DNA from: Arctopsyche grandis
Lineage: Eukaryota > Arthropoda > Insecta > Trichoptera > Hydropsychidae
DNA: 64,000 nucleotides
Direction of reading: 5' to 3'
Assembly (NCBI RefSeq): GCF_051622035.1
Contig: NC_135359.1
Coordinates: 26,322,001 to 26,386,000, forward strand
Every line of letters begins with the position of its first letter. Position 1 is the first letter of the stretch. Shown piece by piece: positions 35,685 through 47,274 of this stretch. The translations under genes were made by a program, and so were the position numbers. The notes beneath the pieces are model-generated. The model saw nothing but the letters and a program-made list of their open reading frames with translations, had not been told where the DNA came from and searched no databases.

Positions 35685-36220
35685 TGGTAAGAACACACTG
35701 AATCGTACGGCACGGCATGCCTAGCTAGACTCCAGCTGTGAATGGGCGTGTCTTCATGTCAATGTTTATTCGTACCATTTTAGTTTCTCCTACATTTCTT
35801 TAAATATGGGAATCGCCACTGTCAAACCTGTCAATACAAGGATAAAATATCATCGAAAACACTCTAGGGTAGAGCAACGCAACCTGGTGGCCGCGGCCCT
35901 TTTAGTACCGTACGCACCACTTTGATTTAACGCCCGCGAGCGAGATTTCGTGTGAGGGAGAAAACCGTTATGTTAATGTTAGTTAAAATTTTGTCACCTA
36001 TGTATGTATGTAGGGACTAGCTAGCGAATAATGATAAATTACATATGTATGTACGCAGCTAGCTCTACGAGTCGTAAACAACGTGTTCCGCGAATACCAA
36101 AAAGTTGCGTGGCTCCCCTCTAGGGGATGAGTTTTAGCTTGGATTGCGATGGCATATATTGGGCGTGCTAGTATTTTTTACATGTGCAAAACGATCTAAA
36201 AAATCTGTGTGTCTGCAGCT
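35685..36220. mobile_element. Harbinger-like MITE, copy 4, with nested hAT-like MITE
   Basis: Begins GAACACACTGAATCGTACGG after a TTATGGTAA junction shared with copy 3. Its family sequence breaks at CTCTAGGG and resumes at 36118 (CTCTAGGGGATGAG). The break is a 248-bp element. Confidence 0.6.
35870..36117. mobile_element. hAT-like MITE nested in a Harbinger-like MITE (248 bp)
   Basis: Left end TAGAGCAACGCAACCTGG and right end (reverse complement) GGGAGCCACGCAACTTTT are imperfect TIRs. CTCTAGGG at 35862-35869 and 36118-36125 is an exact 8-bp duplication. The uninterrupted family copies at 21494 and 35394 show the empty site. Confidence 0.75.
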
Positions 36221-36689
36221 TTAGTAATAGGTTGAAGCCTGATGACGATCATAAAAACTAACAAATGAAAAAGGTTTGATAGTATATATTTACATATATA
36301 CCAATATGAATTTTTATAATCTATACAAAAAATCAAACTAATGGGTGATATCAAATTATTCACGGTTCGCATTAATACCCGAGTTCCACCTGTACTAGTT
36401 AATTTGGCAGAATTATACATACATATATGTAGGTATATGTATATGCAGACAGACACACATAAAACTTTTTATATTATACAAGCGGTAAACAAAACTCAAA
36501 ACATGCCAATAAAATCAAACATTCCCAAATGCAGATAATTCAATCTGAAACAAAAACAATCTTATTTCGTTTATCGTCAGCCTCGTCCCAGTTACACGAA
36601 TACCGAATCTTGGCCGAACTGCAGAATCTAGACGCGATATTTTCACACTACGCAATATTTCCGCAAACATAGCGGTTCTACCTATAGAA

Positions 36690-36900
36690 ACGTTAAATAA
36701 CTAGAGATGAGTTCGCGTACCGAAGGTTGACGTTTGTTTTTGTTGTTTTTAAAGCGAAGTCAGGCGCCGTCGCGTCTCGAGATACGCGCAATTGCAGTTG
36801 CACTTCTGACGGCCAACGGCCTCCCGCACATATGCAATTATAACGTCCCTGGCGCATGCGCACGTGCTTGCATACACTGCACTTATATGTAAGTCTCATC
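36690..36900. promoter_or_regulatory. GC-rich block, possible regulatory element
   Basis: A compact CpG-rich segment with GCGCATGCGCAC (NRF1-like palindrome) and GGCGCCGTCGCGTC. No supported coding frame. Function inferred from composition only. Confidence 0.25.
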
Positions 36901-37084
36901 CTGGACAGTCACGACTCATTACACACCCATTTACCTATAATAATACGCCTGAAAATTAAATAAATGACGTTTTTAACCCTTGGCAAGCACTCTTGCTGAC
37001 GTATGCATTCGCAGAGACGCAGCCAAGTGGAAGCTAGGGAGGTTAAACTCAAATGAAATGATTCTCTTTTGTTAGAAGATTATA

Positions 37085-37400
37085 TATCGTTACCAGCTGA
37101 ACCCGGCATGCGTTGCAATGCCACAATAACGTATGCAATATTCCGTTCCCATTTGTTGGAAAAACGCAGGCAGCGAACAAGTTGGTCGCGACGCGAAAAC
37201 ATTTGAAATTATAGCGTTGCAATGATCCTCATTCCCGTTTTTGAGCGATTTTTTTTCACAGTAATCTTCCCGGACATGCATACAACAAATCCTGAAAGTT
37301 CCATCGTAATCGGTTCAGTGGATTTGGAGCCTAATAGGATTTCGAGACACACAGACAGATTATTCATTTTTATATACAAATGTCGTGATAAAAAAAATTG
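37085..37400 (+). repeat. Insect dispersed-repeat tail
   Basis: Runs from CAGCTGAACCCGGCATGCGT to a tail with AATCGGTTCAGTGGATTTGG and ACACACAGACAGATTATTC. This pattern is typical of the 3' end of a widespread insect transposon. I cannot assign the family. Confidence 0.4.
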
Positions 37401-37614
37401 TGTTAATAACACAATTAAAGTTATCAGAAATAATAGTCACTTTAGTATATTTAAGTGGTGTTATATTTGACGAAGAAAAACAAATAACATTCTTACATGT
37501 AAATTGACTTATAAATCCAAGATTACGTATTGTTTCGGAGTAGAAAAATAACAGTTTTATTATATTGATTCTAAATTAAATTCTAAAGAAAAATTTAATT
37601 CTAAAGAAGTAGAA

Positions 37615-37815
37615 TTGTAAATAGGTTGTTGAGCTCTTTTTCTTATTATTCTGTACATTCAAATTAGAATAATATAATACTATGATAACTAACAAAATTA
37701 AATTAAAATTGTAAAATAGAAATTGATCATTAGATCAGTAGCTATTAAAATAGATATAAGATGTATTGTGGACATAATTTAGTAATAATAAAAAGCATTC
37801 AAAAATCAAAATCAA
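37615..37815. repeat. Unclassified dispersed repeat, copy 2
   Basis: Same block order as 31525-31875, shorter. Confidence 0.5.
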
Positions 37816-37896
37816 AATTCTAAAGAAATGAAACAAATCACGATTCAGATTTTAAAATGAAAATATCAATAATGATAAACAACCTCTTGGCGAAGT

Positions 37897-37897
<1 letters not shown>

Positions 37898-37981
<84 letters not shown>

Positions 37982-38095
37982 TAATGAGAGCCTATAATGC
38001 AAATTTTATAAGATATAGTGTGAAAACGATAAAGTTATATAGGCGTTTAAACAATTAAAATATGACAAGACGAGTGGGTGGGTACTAGCTATCGT
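37898..38095 (+). repeat. (TA)n tract with attached GAGAGATAATGAG repeat, copy 1
   Basis: About 75 bp of TA dinucleotide (37901-37975) abuts GAGAGATAATGAGAGCCTAT and AATTTTATAAGATATAGTGT. The same junction of TA or TA-like tract and GAGAGAT repeat recurs at 39725 and 41440. Confidence 0.65.
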
Positions 38096-38444
38096 CTATT
38101 TTTGAAGACGTCAACGTCTTCAAAAGCCGCTGGCATGCTTAGCCTTTGCCGTTTCAATCGTCACAAAACTCACCCCCCTGGAACATTTTCGATGATATTG
38201 TATTCTTGTATTGAAAGTGATCCCCACTTTTGAATAAGTGTCGAAATAATAAGATCGTACGAATTAGCACGGACCTTAAGAAACGTCGTTCGTAGTTGGA
38301 GACCACGAACACAACCATGCCGTACAATTCAGCGTGTTTGCGCCATAAGTAGCACAAACAATCCCCTCGTTCGTTAGTAATTCAACATTCACATACATAC
38401 ATATTGTATTAAGTAAAAAAAAATAATTGAAATTCGATTTAAAG

Positions 38445-38518
38445 CGACTCTGACTCTGATTTCTTAACGACTCGGTCAAAAAGCCACGACGTGACATGAC
38501 TCCAACTCCACGTCCCTG
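38445..38518 (-). mobile_element. hAT-type terminus CAGGGACGTGGAGTTGGAG (minus strand)
   Basis: Inverted relative of 33644-33720, sharing GGAGTCAT and GGCTTTTTG in the subterminal zone. Confidence 0.45.
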
Positions 38519-39724
38519 CTCTATTCTTACAGTTACGTTTCTATAATTCTACACAAAAAAATATTTTGAATAATTCTATTATTGAATAACATAAAATATT
38601 CTCCAGTGCGTTTTTATTATAATTGCTAAATATTCTCGTTTAAAAACATGCCTACTATGTATGTAATATTTATTCTATACACATGTTTTTTGCTAGGTAT
38701 TAGAATTTCGTCAGAATTTTTACCTAAAAGATTTTTTGTATTTGAAAAGTGTGACGCGTAGACTTTAATAAGTTTGACACTGATGGTAAATATCCATAAA
38801 CACATTAAAGTTAGTCCCCCTTCCCTTATTCTTAAGTAATATTAGCTCCCCCCGTCTAAGAAAAAATCGTGGTGCGCACCTGTGCATTCCATATAAGAAG
38901 TTTGTGAAAAAAAAATCATCGAAGTTGTCATGATTTATAATGGGTATATGACAACAATTGTCATTTTTGTATTTTCAATCGATGTTATCCCACACAAGAG
39001 ATGCTTCAGACGAGAGCACCGTTATGTCCAAAAAATCACAAGCAAACGATGTGACGAAAAAGATGCATATGAACGAATGGCGATAAGCGTGTACGTAAAA
39101 GGCACGCACGATGACTTCCCAAAGGATTTTAAGTTTATTAACCCTACTCTTGCAAGAAAAATTACAAGAATCATTCCGCGAGCATAATAATAATGCAACC
39201 ATTGTTGAATTTTAAATTCAACGTGCACTCAAAGCGAAAAAAAAAGCGGGAGGGGGAGGTCATCACACTTGACGAGATATGACGTGGAACGGACGACGTA
39301 CTCTCCGTTGCACGACACACATGTTGTTTATTGCATTCGCTGATGGAAATGTGCACGAGAAGAATGAGAAGAACGAGACTCCTTTGCCTAGAACCGTTGT
39401 CGATTGTCAAATTTGCAGCTGTAGGAAAAAGACATCGAGTGGAAGCACGGAACGTGAAAATAAAACGAGTGCGAAATGGGGTAGTCGGAGACGGTCGTTC
39501 CATTAATGGATTGCTTCCTGCTGCATTTTTCCGACAACCGAAAAAGATTCTGAAAATTCAGAACGAAAATATTCGATTTGATTTAAAATAATGTAAAAAT
39601 TCACCCAAGCAAAAGCTTGCATAGTTACAGAACGCGAAAAAGGGGAAGAAGCAGAAGCACAATTGCATCAATTAAGCTACAGACAAGTCTAAAAGCAAAA
39701 AGAAATAACGCTATGAGTGAACTA

Positions 39725-40080
39725 AAAATATATACATATATAATATATATGAGAGATAATGAGCAAATTTTATAAAATGTAGAGTGAAAAAAGTTTAAAC
39801 AATTAAAATCTGACATAGCGAGAGGTTGGCGAAAAGGGAAATAACGATTGGAATAGTGTGGATAAATCCGGCAATGTGGACAATAGACGTCATCGAAAAA
39901 GATCATGGAGTATTTTCAAACGTGTCGATTACGATTATTTTTCACCATCGTAAAGGAGGACTTGATTTCCACATATATTGATGAACAAACCGAGCAAAAT
40001 GGCAAAGTTTGAAAACGATCGGATAAGAACCCAAATTTCGTCAGACATATCAGACGAAAAAATCGAAAGGAAGTAAGAAC
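39725..40080 (+). repeat. GAGAGATAATGAG repeat, copy 2
   Basis: Follows a TATACATATATAATATATAT tract. Continues through AAACGTGTCGATTACGATTA and AAAATGGCAAAGTTTGAAAA to CGATCGG. Confidence 0.6.
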
Positions 40081-40813
40081 AGGCTAGTAATAATAAAAAT
40101 AGTGCACAAAAAATATTTTCCCTGTAAAAGGAAATCGCAGATATAAATCACGAAAGGGGGAAATGAACGATTAATAGCATCTATTTTATAATATAATCAA
40201 ACGTTAAGTAAGTATAGAATGTGTTTCGTTCTCACGGTGACAATGAGAGTGCGCTTTACATGCGTAATTATCAGCACACTTTTGTACAAAAACGAACTAA
40301 CCCACACAGAGGAACTTTTTCATACAGCATAAAATTTGATGTGTAATAGCAGTCGTCACAATTAAGTGTTATCAAATGGGTTAAATCCTTAATAAATAGC
40401 TCTTTTCATGCGACGAAGGCCTACTTACGACTTACTTATCAAGTTTGTGTACTTAACGAGAGCCTCATATCAAGAATCCGGTCAGTAAAGGTGAGAATCC
40501 TCAGAGCAGCAGTGAGGTTAACGACAGAATTGGAAACTCTCATGATATTGAATCATTAACCTTTTCGTTGATGTCTCAATTAAACCGCAGGAACAGGTTC
40601 TATGGATGTGTCAGAGCCTTTGGAAAAAATGTGTCGGCTGCATCAGAGAAAGGATGATATTCCAGAAAGTGTTAAGCCATCGACAAAGATCGTTGCGATA
40701 GAATGATAGTTCATATTTTTCTAGTCACATTCTTTGATGAAATCATGATTTCAATATCACGTTACAGTTACACTAAACTATGTGTTTAACTGAATGATTG
40801 AGTCAGACTTTTA

Positions 40814-41141
40814 GGGCGAAAACACACAGTGGTATATGGTATTTTTTTTTTAGATATTTATAAACATGCGAAAAAAACACAGCACCCCATGCCCCAAAAA
40901 TCACCCCCTGCAGTGTTTTCGGCGATGTTTTATCCTTTTATTTATACGAAAAATGAAGAAATACAGGAAAAACTTATCGTTTGCATATACATAGATATGC
41001 ATACACGTGCGATCTTCCAAGCATATGCATTCTGCACGTGAAAGTACAACCGAATTTGATTTGGGAAACAACCACTGTTTACGGTCACAGCGGGAAGCCA
41101 AGGACACGTGACGTACCATACCACTCAGTGTGTTTTCGCCC
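40814..41141. mobile_element. Harbinger-like MITE, family GGGCGAAAACACAC, copy 5 (328 bp, intact ends)
   Basis: Ends GGGCGAAAACACACAGTGGT and ACCACTCAGTGTGTTTTCGC with terminal CC are inverted repeats. TTA precedes (40811-40813) and follows (41142-41144). Longest and best-preserved copy. Confidence 0.8.
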
Positions 41142-41163
41142 TTACTTTCTGTTCTAATATGAC

Positions 41164-41296
41164 TAGAGTACGGACCCAAAGCGCGCCGCTCATTATTCAA
41201 TTGCTGTAAATGCTTTGTAAAAAAGGTCCGGAAAACCTTTAACAATGCATTTACAACATTTGAACAATGAACGGCGCGCTCTGGGTCCGGGTTTTA
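41164..41296. mobile_element. 133-bp palindromic hAT-like MITE, copy 3
   Basis: TAGAGTACGGACCCAAAGCG at the left and CGCTCTGGGTCCGGGTTTTA at the right, with near-complete self-complementarity. AATATGAC at 41156-41163 and 41297-41304 is an exact 8-bp duplication. It begins only 22 bp from the Harbinger-like MITE. Confidence 0.88.
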
Positions 41297-41439
41297 AATA
41301 TGACAATATTAAGAGAATTGTAACAATCTTTTGCCAAACGTTGCATTGGATGGCGTCCTATACACATTCGTTTTATGACTACAGCTTCAGAAAATAAATA
41401 ATCAACAGACATGGGAGTACACATATATATATGAGTGTT

Positions 41440-41815
41440 ATATATTAGTGAAGTAAAAATATATATGAGAGATTATAAGATAATGCTGCTGCTGATAATG
41501 CAAATATTATAAGCCTGTAATCCAAATTTTATAAGATATAGTGTGAAAAGGATAAACCTATAGGCGTTTAAAAAATTAAAATCTGACAAAACGAGAGGGT
41601 GGCGAAAAGTCAAACATATGTATAAGGTTACTGACCGCTAAACGTCAAGATGACTGAAATGCATTTTTAAACGTGTCTATTACGATTATTTTTCGCCATC
41701 AAACTATCAGATTCGATTTAAATTTCCATCTTTGACCAAATGGCGAAGTTCCAAAACGATCGGAAGACTGTAGGAATAGATACTGAATCTTTATCAAAGT
41801 GAAACATAGAGAAAT
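41440..41815 (+). repeat. GAGAGATAATGAG repeat, copy 3 (longest)
   Basis: Contains ATATATGAGAGATTATAAGA, an internal partial duplication of TAATGCAAATATTATAAG, and ends TGTAGGAATAGATACTGAAT. The 3' part is shared with 53790-53900. Confidence 0.6.
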
Positions 41816-42299
41816 CTAGTAAAAAATGAACTGTCAAGAGGTTCGCGAGTAAAAAAAGGTTGGTCTAGAAGATTCTACATATCTACATATGTATGTAGTT
41901 TTATCTAGTGATATCTACTCCATGGGTCGTTAGTGCATTTTGAGAATAGTGGCACCACCGATATAGGCACTGACTATCTACACAAGTATAAAAGACACAA
42001 TTCAAACACTGCAGCAAATCAATAGCAATATTCACATTAGTGCAAACGAGCTACATTGAAGATAAAGTTTGGCATAAGTTTTATACATATGTACATTGAA
42101 GAGAACGTTTACTTTGGGTGCTTCTTGGGCAACGACGTCTTGCATGTGGCACGCCAACGTGCCCAAAGCACATTAGACGATTTTCAACAAATTTATTCGA
42201 CTTTGGCGAAAAATAAAAGTCGTTAAGCTCGAATGCAGAAAAAAATGCACAAAACACCGTCTAGCGCACGGGTTTACGACCTTTTTTTCCCTTTACAAT

Positions 42300-42660
42300 T
42301 TTTTTATACATTCGAAATACGTCATTATATTATAGGGCGGCGCACTCGTTCGTCCGAAAATTAAATTTTAACGATTGATAATAAAGAAGGGATGTGTGCG
42401 GAATTTGCATACCCATTGCCCGAAGGTGAAGATCGCGTAATCGATAATTAAACACAGCCGTGCAAATACGGTAATTGCTTCGGATGACAATTAAGCGAAA
42501 ATGATCGAGCCTTTTAGACTTCATTAACGATAGAGCATATAATCGGCAATTTACAACTGTACAGTATTGGAAGTTTAACGACATGGGTTTTTTATATATC
42601 GTATCGTTATTTTTAACGATTATTTTTATAACCATAAGAGGTATAGTTTGGTGGCGGCGA
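42300..42660. promoter_or_regulatory. Non-repetitive block with homeodomain-like sites, possible enhancer
   Basis: No repeat family matches. It is rich in TAATCGATAATTAA, AATTAAGC and CATTAACG motifs. It has the look of conserved non-coding DNA, but that cannot be judged without other genomes. Confidence 0.2.
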
Positions 42661-42951
42661 AACCCAAAGTATCAAACACACATAACGGTGATAACAATCG
42701 AATGTGTTAAATTGCATTTGGCGCAATTTTTAATTTGAATTTTTTTCTGGACTGTAGGCCCTGCCTACTCACAGTACTTCGATACATAAATCAAAATTGC
42801 GAAGTCACAATTAAAATCATCAGATATTAAATTGAAATGGATCAGCGACTCTCAATATTTTATGACTTATGATTTTATTCGTTGGCAGGCCATACCCAAA
42901 AATTGTATCCGTCGTTATTATTTTTTGTAATTTTATAAGCCCTCAAACTAG

Positions 42952-42985
42952 GGATTGCAATACCGGTATACCGGTAAATTATAAC
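42952..42985 (+). mobile_element. hAT-like terminus TAGGGATTGCAATACCGG
   Basis: CTAGGGATTGCAATACCGGT is matched in inverted form at 48510-48556 (ACTAGGGATTGCAATTTAAC on the minus strand) and loosely at 55580. No 8-bp duplication links the two, so each may be a solo end. Confidence 0.35.
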
Positions 42986-43189
42986 ATACAAAGAATTAAG
43001 TACATATACGAGCATTTAATTGTATAATATTACATAAAAATCGATTCAAATGACATATTGTGGATTAGGTTTACAGATATCGATTTACAAATAAAAAAAA
43101 AATCACCATAGAAAGCTATTTTATATTGATCTCTGGGGATACATGTACCCTGGTTGGGGATTGCTAAAATATACAATAAAAAAAAAATT

Positions 43190-43510
43190 AAACATCATTC
43201 ACATCCATTTGCTATCTACTGCTGGATGAAGGCTTTTCCAACACGCATTCAATTCGTTTCTGTTTTGAGCAACTCTCAATCATCTCATTCCACACATTTT
43301 TCTAATTTCATCCACCCATCTACCATGTGGCCTTCCTTCCACCCTACTACATTCTCTCGAGTACCATTCGAGCATAATTTATCATCCACCTATTGTCCGT
43401 TCTTCTAGCTACGTGACCCGGCCATAGCCATTTCAATCTCAATACATCAACCACCTTCATACTTCTAATCCACGTATTCCATTTTCTATTTCTCCTCGTT
43501 ATGCGAATTA
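43190..43510 (-). pseudogene. RTE LINE 3' end
   Basis: The minus-strand frame encodes RITRRNRKWNTWIRSMKVVD and LRLKWLWPGHVARRTDNRW, the signature C-terminal region of RTE-clade LINE polyproteins. 5'-truncated, with a stop and frame loss. Confidence 0.75.
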
Positions 43511-43854
43511 CAGATAAGAAATCATTCAAATTTCAAATGGAATTATGATAATGACGCCTATGACATATGTATGTATGTATGTAATACATAAGGCATCAAC
43601 GGGATCTAAGCCCCAGCTATACACAATACAAAGATGGATATAAAGAGCCATTTACTAAAAATAAGTCAAAGCTGATATCGATTTGGGATAAGTCGAGGCT
43701 TATCTAATAATATGTATACATATATTAAATCAGACTCATTCCATTAGGTGATTACTGATAATATGTATTTATGTAGACGTGTTTATTAAAGAAGTTCGAA
43801 GTTGTCGAAATCGTACCTTATTTTTATTTTATTTTACATAGATATATACGAGGA

Positions 43855-44246
43855 AAGCTTGACAGGAAGACCCCAATGCGCCTTCCTAGACAATTAATTA
43901 CAAACAATGCAGCATTTTTATTAAATAAATCACTGTATTTCGAGAAGCTGAAGAACACGAAAATAACAATTAATTAATTAATCCACTGAGACATCTATGG
44001 ATTTTAGATTTGTACATAATTTTTACATTAAATACAAAAGATTTGTGACAGCAGGTAGGATGATTTTTTTGAAATTTTGAAGAACAGTTTCAACACTGAT
44101 CAGATAAAATTGGCAAACTCTGATAAGAATTGATCGACTTGGAGTCACAAATATCTAAGTCTAACTAGCAGTATTGCGGGATCAAACCCAATAGTCACTT
44201 GGTGTTAAACATACAACTACTACTGAGCCATACTGCTGACTACATA
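43855..44246 (-). mobile_element. tRNA-derived SINE, copy 5 (divergent)
   Basis: Minus strand: a head with TAGTAGTAGTTGTATG and a decayed B box (GGGTTTGATCCC at 44185), then the body (GTCGATCAATTCTTATCAGA) and tail (GGAAGGCGCATTGGGGTCTT). Confidence 0.65.
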
Positions 44247-44419
44247 TATGTGTAATGTAAATTTAAAATATGTATATCAATATGCATACAGATATGGTAT
44301 AATTCAACATTATTTTTAAATCAAGATTTTAATATGCATTTCACACAAGAGTAGATACGGTTATTTAAAAAAAACAAATTTAAATAAAACGTAGAGGATA
44401 AAACGGGCATATATTGACG

Positions 44420-44985
44420 TTATAGCGAGGCGAACAGGGACGTAGGGGTAATCTGTTAGAATTTGCGGCGTGGGGCGAGAGGAGCCGCCCCCAGGCGCTG
44501 CACTACCGAATCATCACGCTCAATTTGAAAAGGCGGCCACCCCCTATCATCCCCCCAAAGCACTCACCATACGATCGCACATATAGCACGCTTCACTGCC
44601 ACACACCGATATAATAAAAAGTATCTATACGCGGAAAATTTAAAAGAAGAATCAAATTTAAATTTCATTGCAGAATATACATATGTATATAGACAAATCT
44701 AATTATTATTGGAGTCTGGCAAAGAGAAAAGACAGGTTTTTAAAGATGCGGTGTCGGAGGTTGCATACGTGTGAGAGGGCCGCCCTCCGATCTGTTATTC
44801 CGCGTCACGCGCACCAGGGGGCGGCTGAGGGCGGGGCAGGGCAGCCCTTGACAGAGAGGGCCTTTGGTGGGCTTAGGCGCTCTCGACAACAAAGCCTATT
44901 CAAATTACCTGCGAGCACCCTCCTCTTGCCACCCCACAACCCATCGGCACTCGCGACCAGCTCGCCCGAAATACAATTTGATATA
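44420..44985. promoter_or_regulatory. GC-rich island, possible distal jing promoter region
   Basis: Two GC-rich blocks (44440-44560, 44740-44960) flank the candidate donor at 44573. The open frames here on both strands follow from low stop density. A promoter or leader exon is the simplest reading, but it is inferred. Confidence 0.3.
44574..44673 (-). CDS. jing: Candidate jing first coding exon
   Basis: On the minus strand an ATG at about 44673 opens a frame of 33 codons plus two bases that ends in a strong donor (GTATG|GTGAGT at 44574/44573). This supplies exactly the phase needed by the jing acceptor at 30868, joining as ICAIV-C-GVAALSC. The AT-rich first half (AAATTTAAATTTGATTC) looks more like a leader than coding, so the donor may be real while the start lies elsewhere. 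No protein conservation supports it. Confidence 0.25.
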
Positions 44986-45667
44986 AAAAGCACCGCTAAG
45001 TAAACGAAACCGTTGACCCGATAACTTTCGATCGCTACGGTCAAAATTATACATATTTTCAATCCTATACGTTAGGCTTAAAGATTATTCCTATTACATA
45101 GTGCTGGAACGTTGGTGGCATCACAATTATTGCTCCGAACTAGGTCACGCGATAGAAACAGCTCAGTTCCATAAAATGGCAAGTGATGACCTAATTCCGC
45201 ATTCGGAAGAATTTTGGTGAATCCGGGATTTGGTAAAATATAGTCCATGGATCAAAAAGTCAATCTCACGAAGGCGGATTCCCATTCTTCGTCCTAATAA
45301 TCATTGATTGGCAGCCAAGATTCTTTTCAGCACAAACAATGTTTCACTATTATCTCAAATTTTGATATATTTTTGTAATTTTTCTTTTTTGTTTCCTTAT
45401 ATTACCATGTGGTGCTCACTGTACATGGAATATTATATTTTTATTTGTTTGTCTCACTATACTGCTTTATTTTTTTATATTTTATTCTGTATGTGTTTTA
45501 TTTATTCAATTTAAATAATTAAAAAAATATAATAAAAAAACGAGCAAAAAAAAGGTTGACAATAATAATTGACAAACTTTTTTTTGCTTTCTTGCTTTGT
45601 AGAACAATAGTAATTCACAATACTGAACATTTGTTGTGCATAAAAGATCTCTGAACCATTTAATAAG

Positions 45668-45800
45668 TAGAGGTAGGACCGGAAGCGTGCCGTTTATTGT
45701 TCAATTGTTGTAAATCCTTTGTGAAAAAGGTTCGGCAAACCTTTAACAATGCATTTACAATCTTTGAACAATAAACAGCCCCTTCAGATTCCGGGCTCTA
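45668..45800. mobile_element. 133-bp palindromic hAT-like MITE, copy 4
   Basis: Begins TAGAGGTAGGACCGGAAGCG and ends ATTCCGGGCTCTA. Flanks TTAATAAG (45660-45667) and GTAATAAG (45801-45808) are a target duplication with one mismatch. Confidence 0.85.
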
Positions 45801-45847
45801 GTAATAAGTACATATTATTATCAGAGATCGGCGGACAAGTTTCTTTT

Positions 45848-45911
45848 GCCCACAAAAAATGGTTCACTATTGTCAATTACTATAGACAATATTGAACCAT
45901 TTTTTGTGGGC
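45848..45911. repeat. 64-nt hairpin, 27-bp stem
   Basis: GCCCACAAAAAATGGTTCAC(TATTGTC) pairs with GACAATATTGAACCATTTTT(TGTGGGC) with one mismatch and a 10-nt loop (45875-45884). It could be a foldback element or a hairpin transcript. Confidence 0.8.
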
Positions 45912-46181
45912 CACCGAGAGTGGGGGGGGGGGAAGCTGGGGATAAAGTTCCAGTGCCCGGACTACTTGAGGGGCCCCGTGTCGGTACTTTAGACTGACTG
46001 ATATTGATATTTTATATTATTCTACATAAAAAAATGTATTTATTTAATGCTAATGTTTATTATTTTTCGATCCACGCATTATTTGTGTATTTATTGTTCA
46101 ATTATTGTAAAAAATATCAACTAACATATACATAGATATTTTTCTAATAATTTTATATATTAGAAAAATACCAGCCAGCAG

Positions 46182-46625
46182 AAAAAGCCAGCAGCATAGC
46201 TCGGACGTTAAGCTTCTGCTTACCGTCAAGAAGGTGCCGGGTTCTATCCCTGAATGAAAATGAATTTTTCAGAGTATGCTGTTGGTCAGACCTGGATTTG
46301 TGACTCCAGGTTGATCGTTTCCTATCAGAGTTTGCCAATTTTCTCTGATTTCATTGTTGAAACGGTTCCCGGAAAAAAAAATTGGCTAAAAATCCTTCCT
46401 ACCTACTATGTCACCACTATTTGAAATTTGATGGATGTACAATAAAAATTTATGTACAATTCATAGATGTCTCGTTAATTTGCGAGTTTTTTCAGTGTCT
46501 CGCAATTCAACGACTTATAATAAAAAAATGCTGCATTTGTATTTGTAATTGGCCAGGAAGGCGCATTGGGATTTACCTGTAAGGCCTTCCTGGTATATAT
46601 GTAAAAAAAAAAAAAAAAAAAAAAT
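46182..46625 (+). mobile_element. tRNA-derived SINE, copy 6 (near full length)
   Basis: Head GCCAGCAGCATAGCTCGGAC, B box GGGTTCTATCCC, body GTCAGACCTGGATTTGTGAC, then the ACCTACTATGTCACCACTAT block and tail GTAAGGCCTTCCTGG ending in a poly(A) run of more than 20. The best copy for defining the ~430-bp consensus. Confidence 0.82.
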
Positions 46626-46649
46626 ATATAAAATAGAAACCTCTGAGTG

Positions 46650-47070
46650 CTTCCAACAGAAAAGACGTCAGCACTCAGAGGGTTAAACGTAGCGTAACAA
46701 ACAATGCTCGCAAGCACGGTCCGACCAAATAGACGACACTGACAGTCTGCATACTGATGTGCAGATTGCTCGATTAAAAAACGGGCGAAAAGACAAAGTC
46801 GCACGACTTCCTGTCTGTCATCGGTCATCGGTCATCACACGTCACGTGCGGTGTCTGACAGTTGTCGGTGGGAGGCTGTCGTCGTGTAAACGCTCTACAG
46901 GCGTCGGCGAGAACCACTCTCATTAATGAACGCCCTACAAAACCTGTTCGAAGCCCGTGGGTCAACTGGCCTCGCCCTCGCCGGATGAGCACTGCGCCCA
47001 CTAAACAATGCCATTATGCTAATGCCGTGCTGATCTGATCGTGCTGATCTCGTTGTGCACTAGCGCGCAA
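46650..47070. promoter_or_regulatory. GC-rich non-repetitive block, possible regulatory element
   Basis: GC-rich with GTCACGTGCG, ATTAATGAACGCC and repeated GTGCTGATCT. No coding family. It resembles a conserved non-coding element by composition only. Confidence 0.25.
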
Positions 47071-47274
47071 GTGCACACACTTGCACGGCAAAAATCCACA
47101 TTTTTTAAAATAATACAACCCTTAAAAATATATCGATACATTAAAAGTACCGTAAACTATGTATGACGTGCCGTCAATAACAATTGAAATGTATGAGTCA
47201 CACATATTCAATCGAGACCCGGAAATCAGCTTCGGTTCATAAAAAGCGACATTTTTTATTGTACCTAGATTTAC

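Noticed and set aside
44668..45062. Frames of 111 and 85 residues on opposite strands
   Set aside because: They follow the GC-rich island and show no family motif.
46153..46828. Small minus-strand frames of 61 and 117 residues
   Set aside because: Antisense of a SINE and its poly(A) tail.
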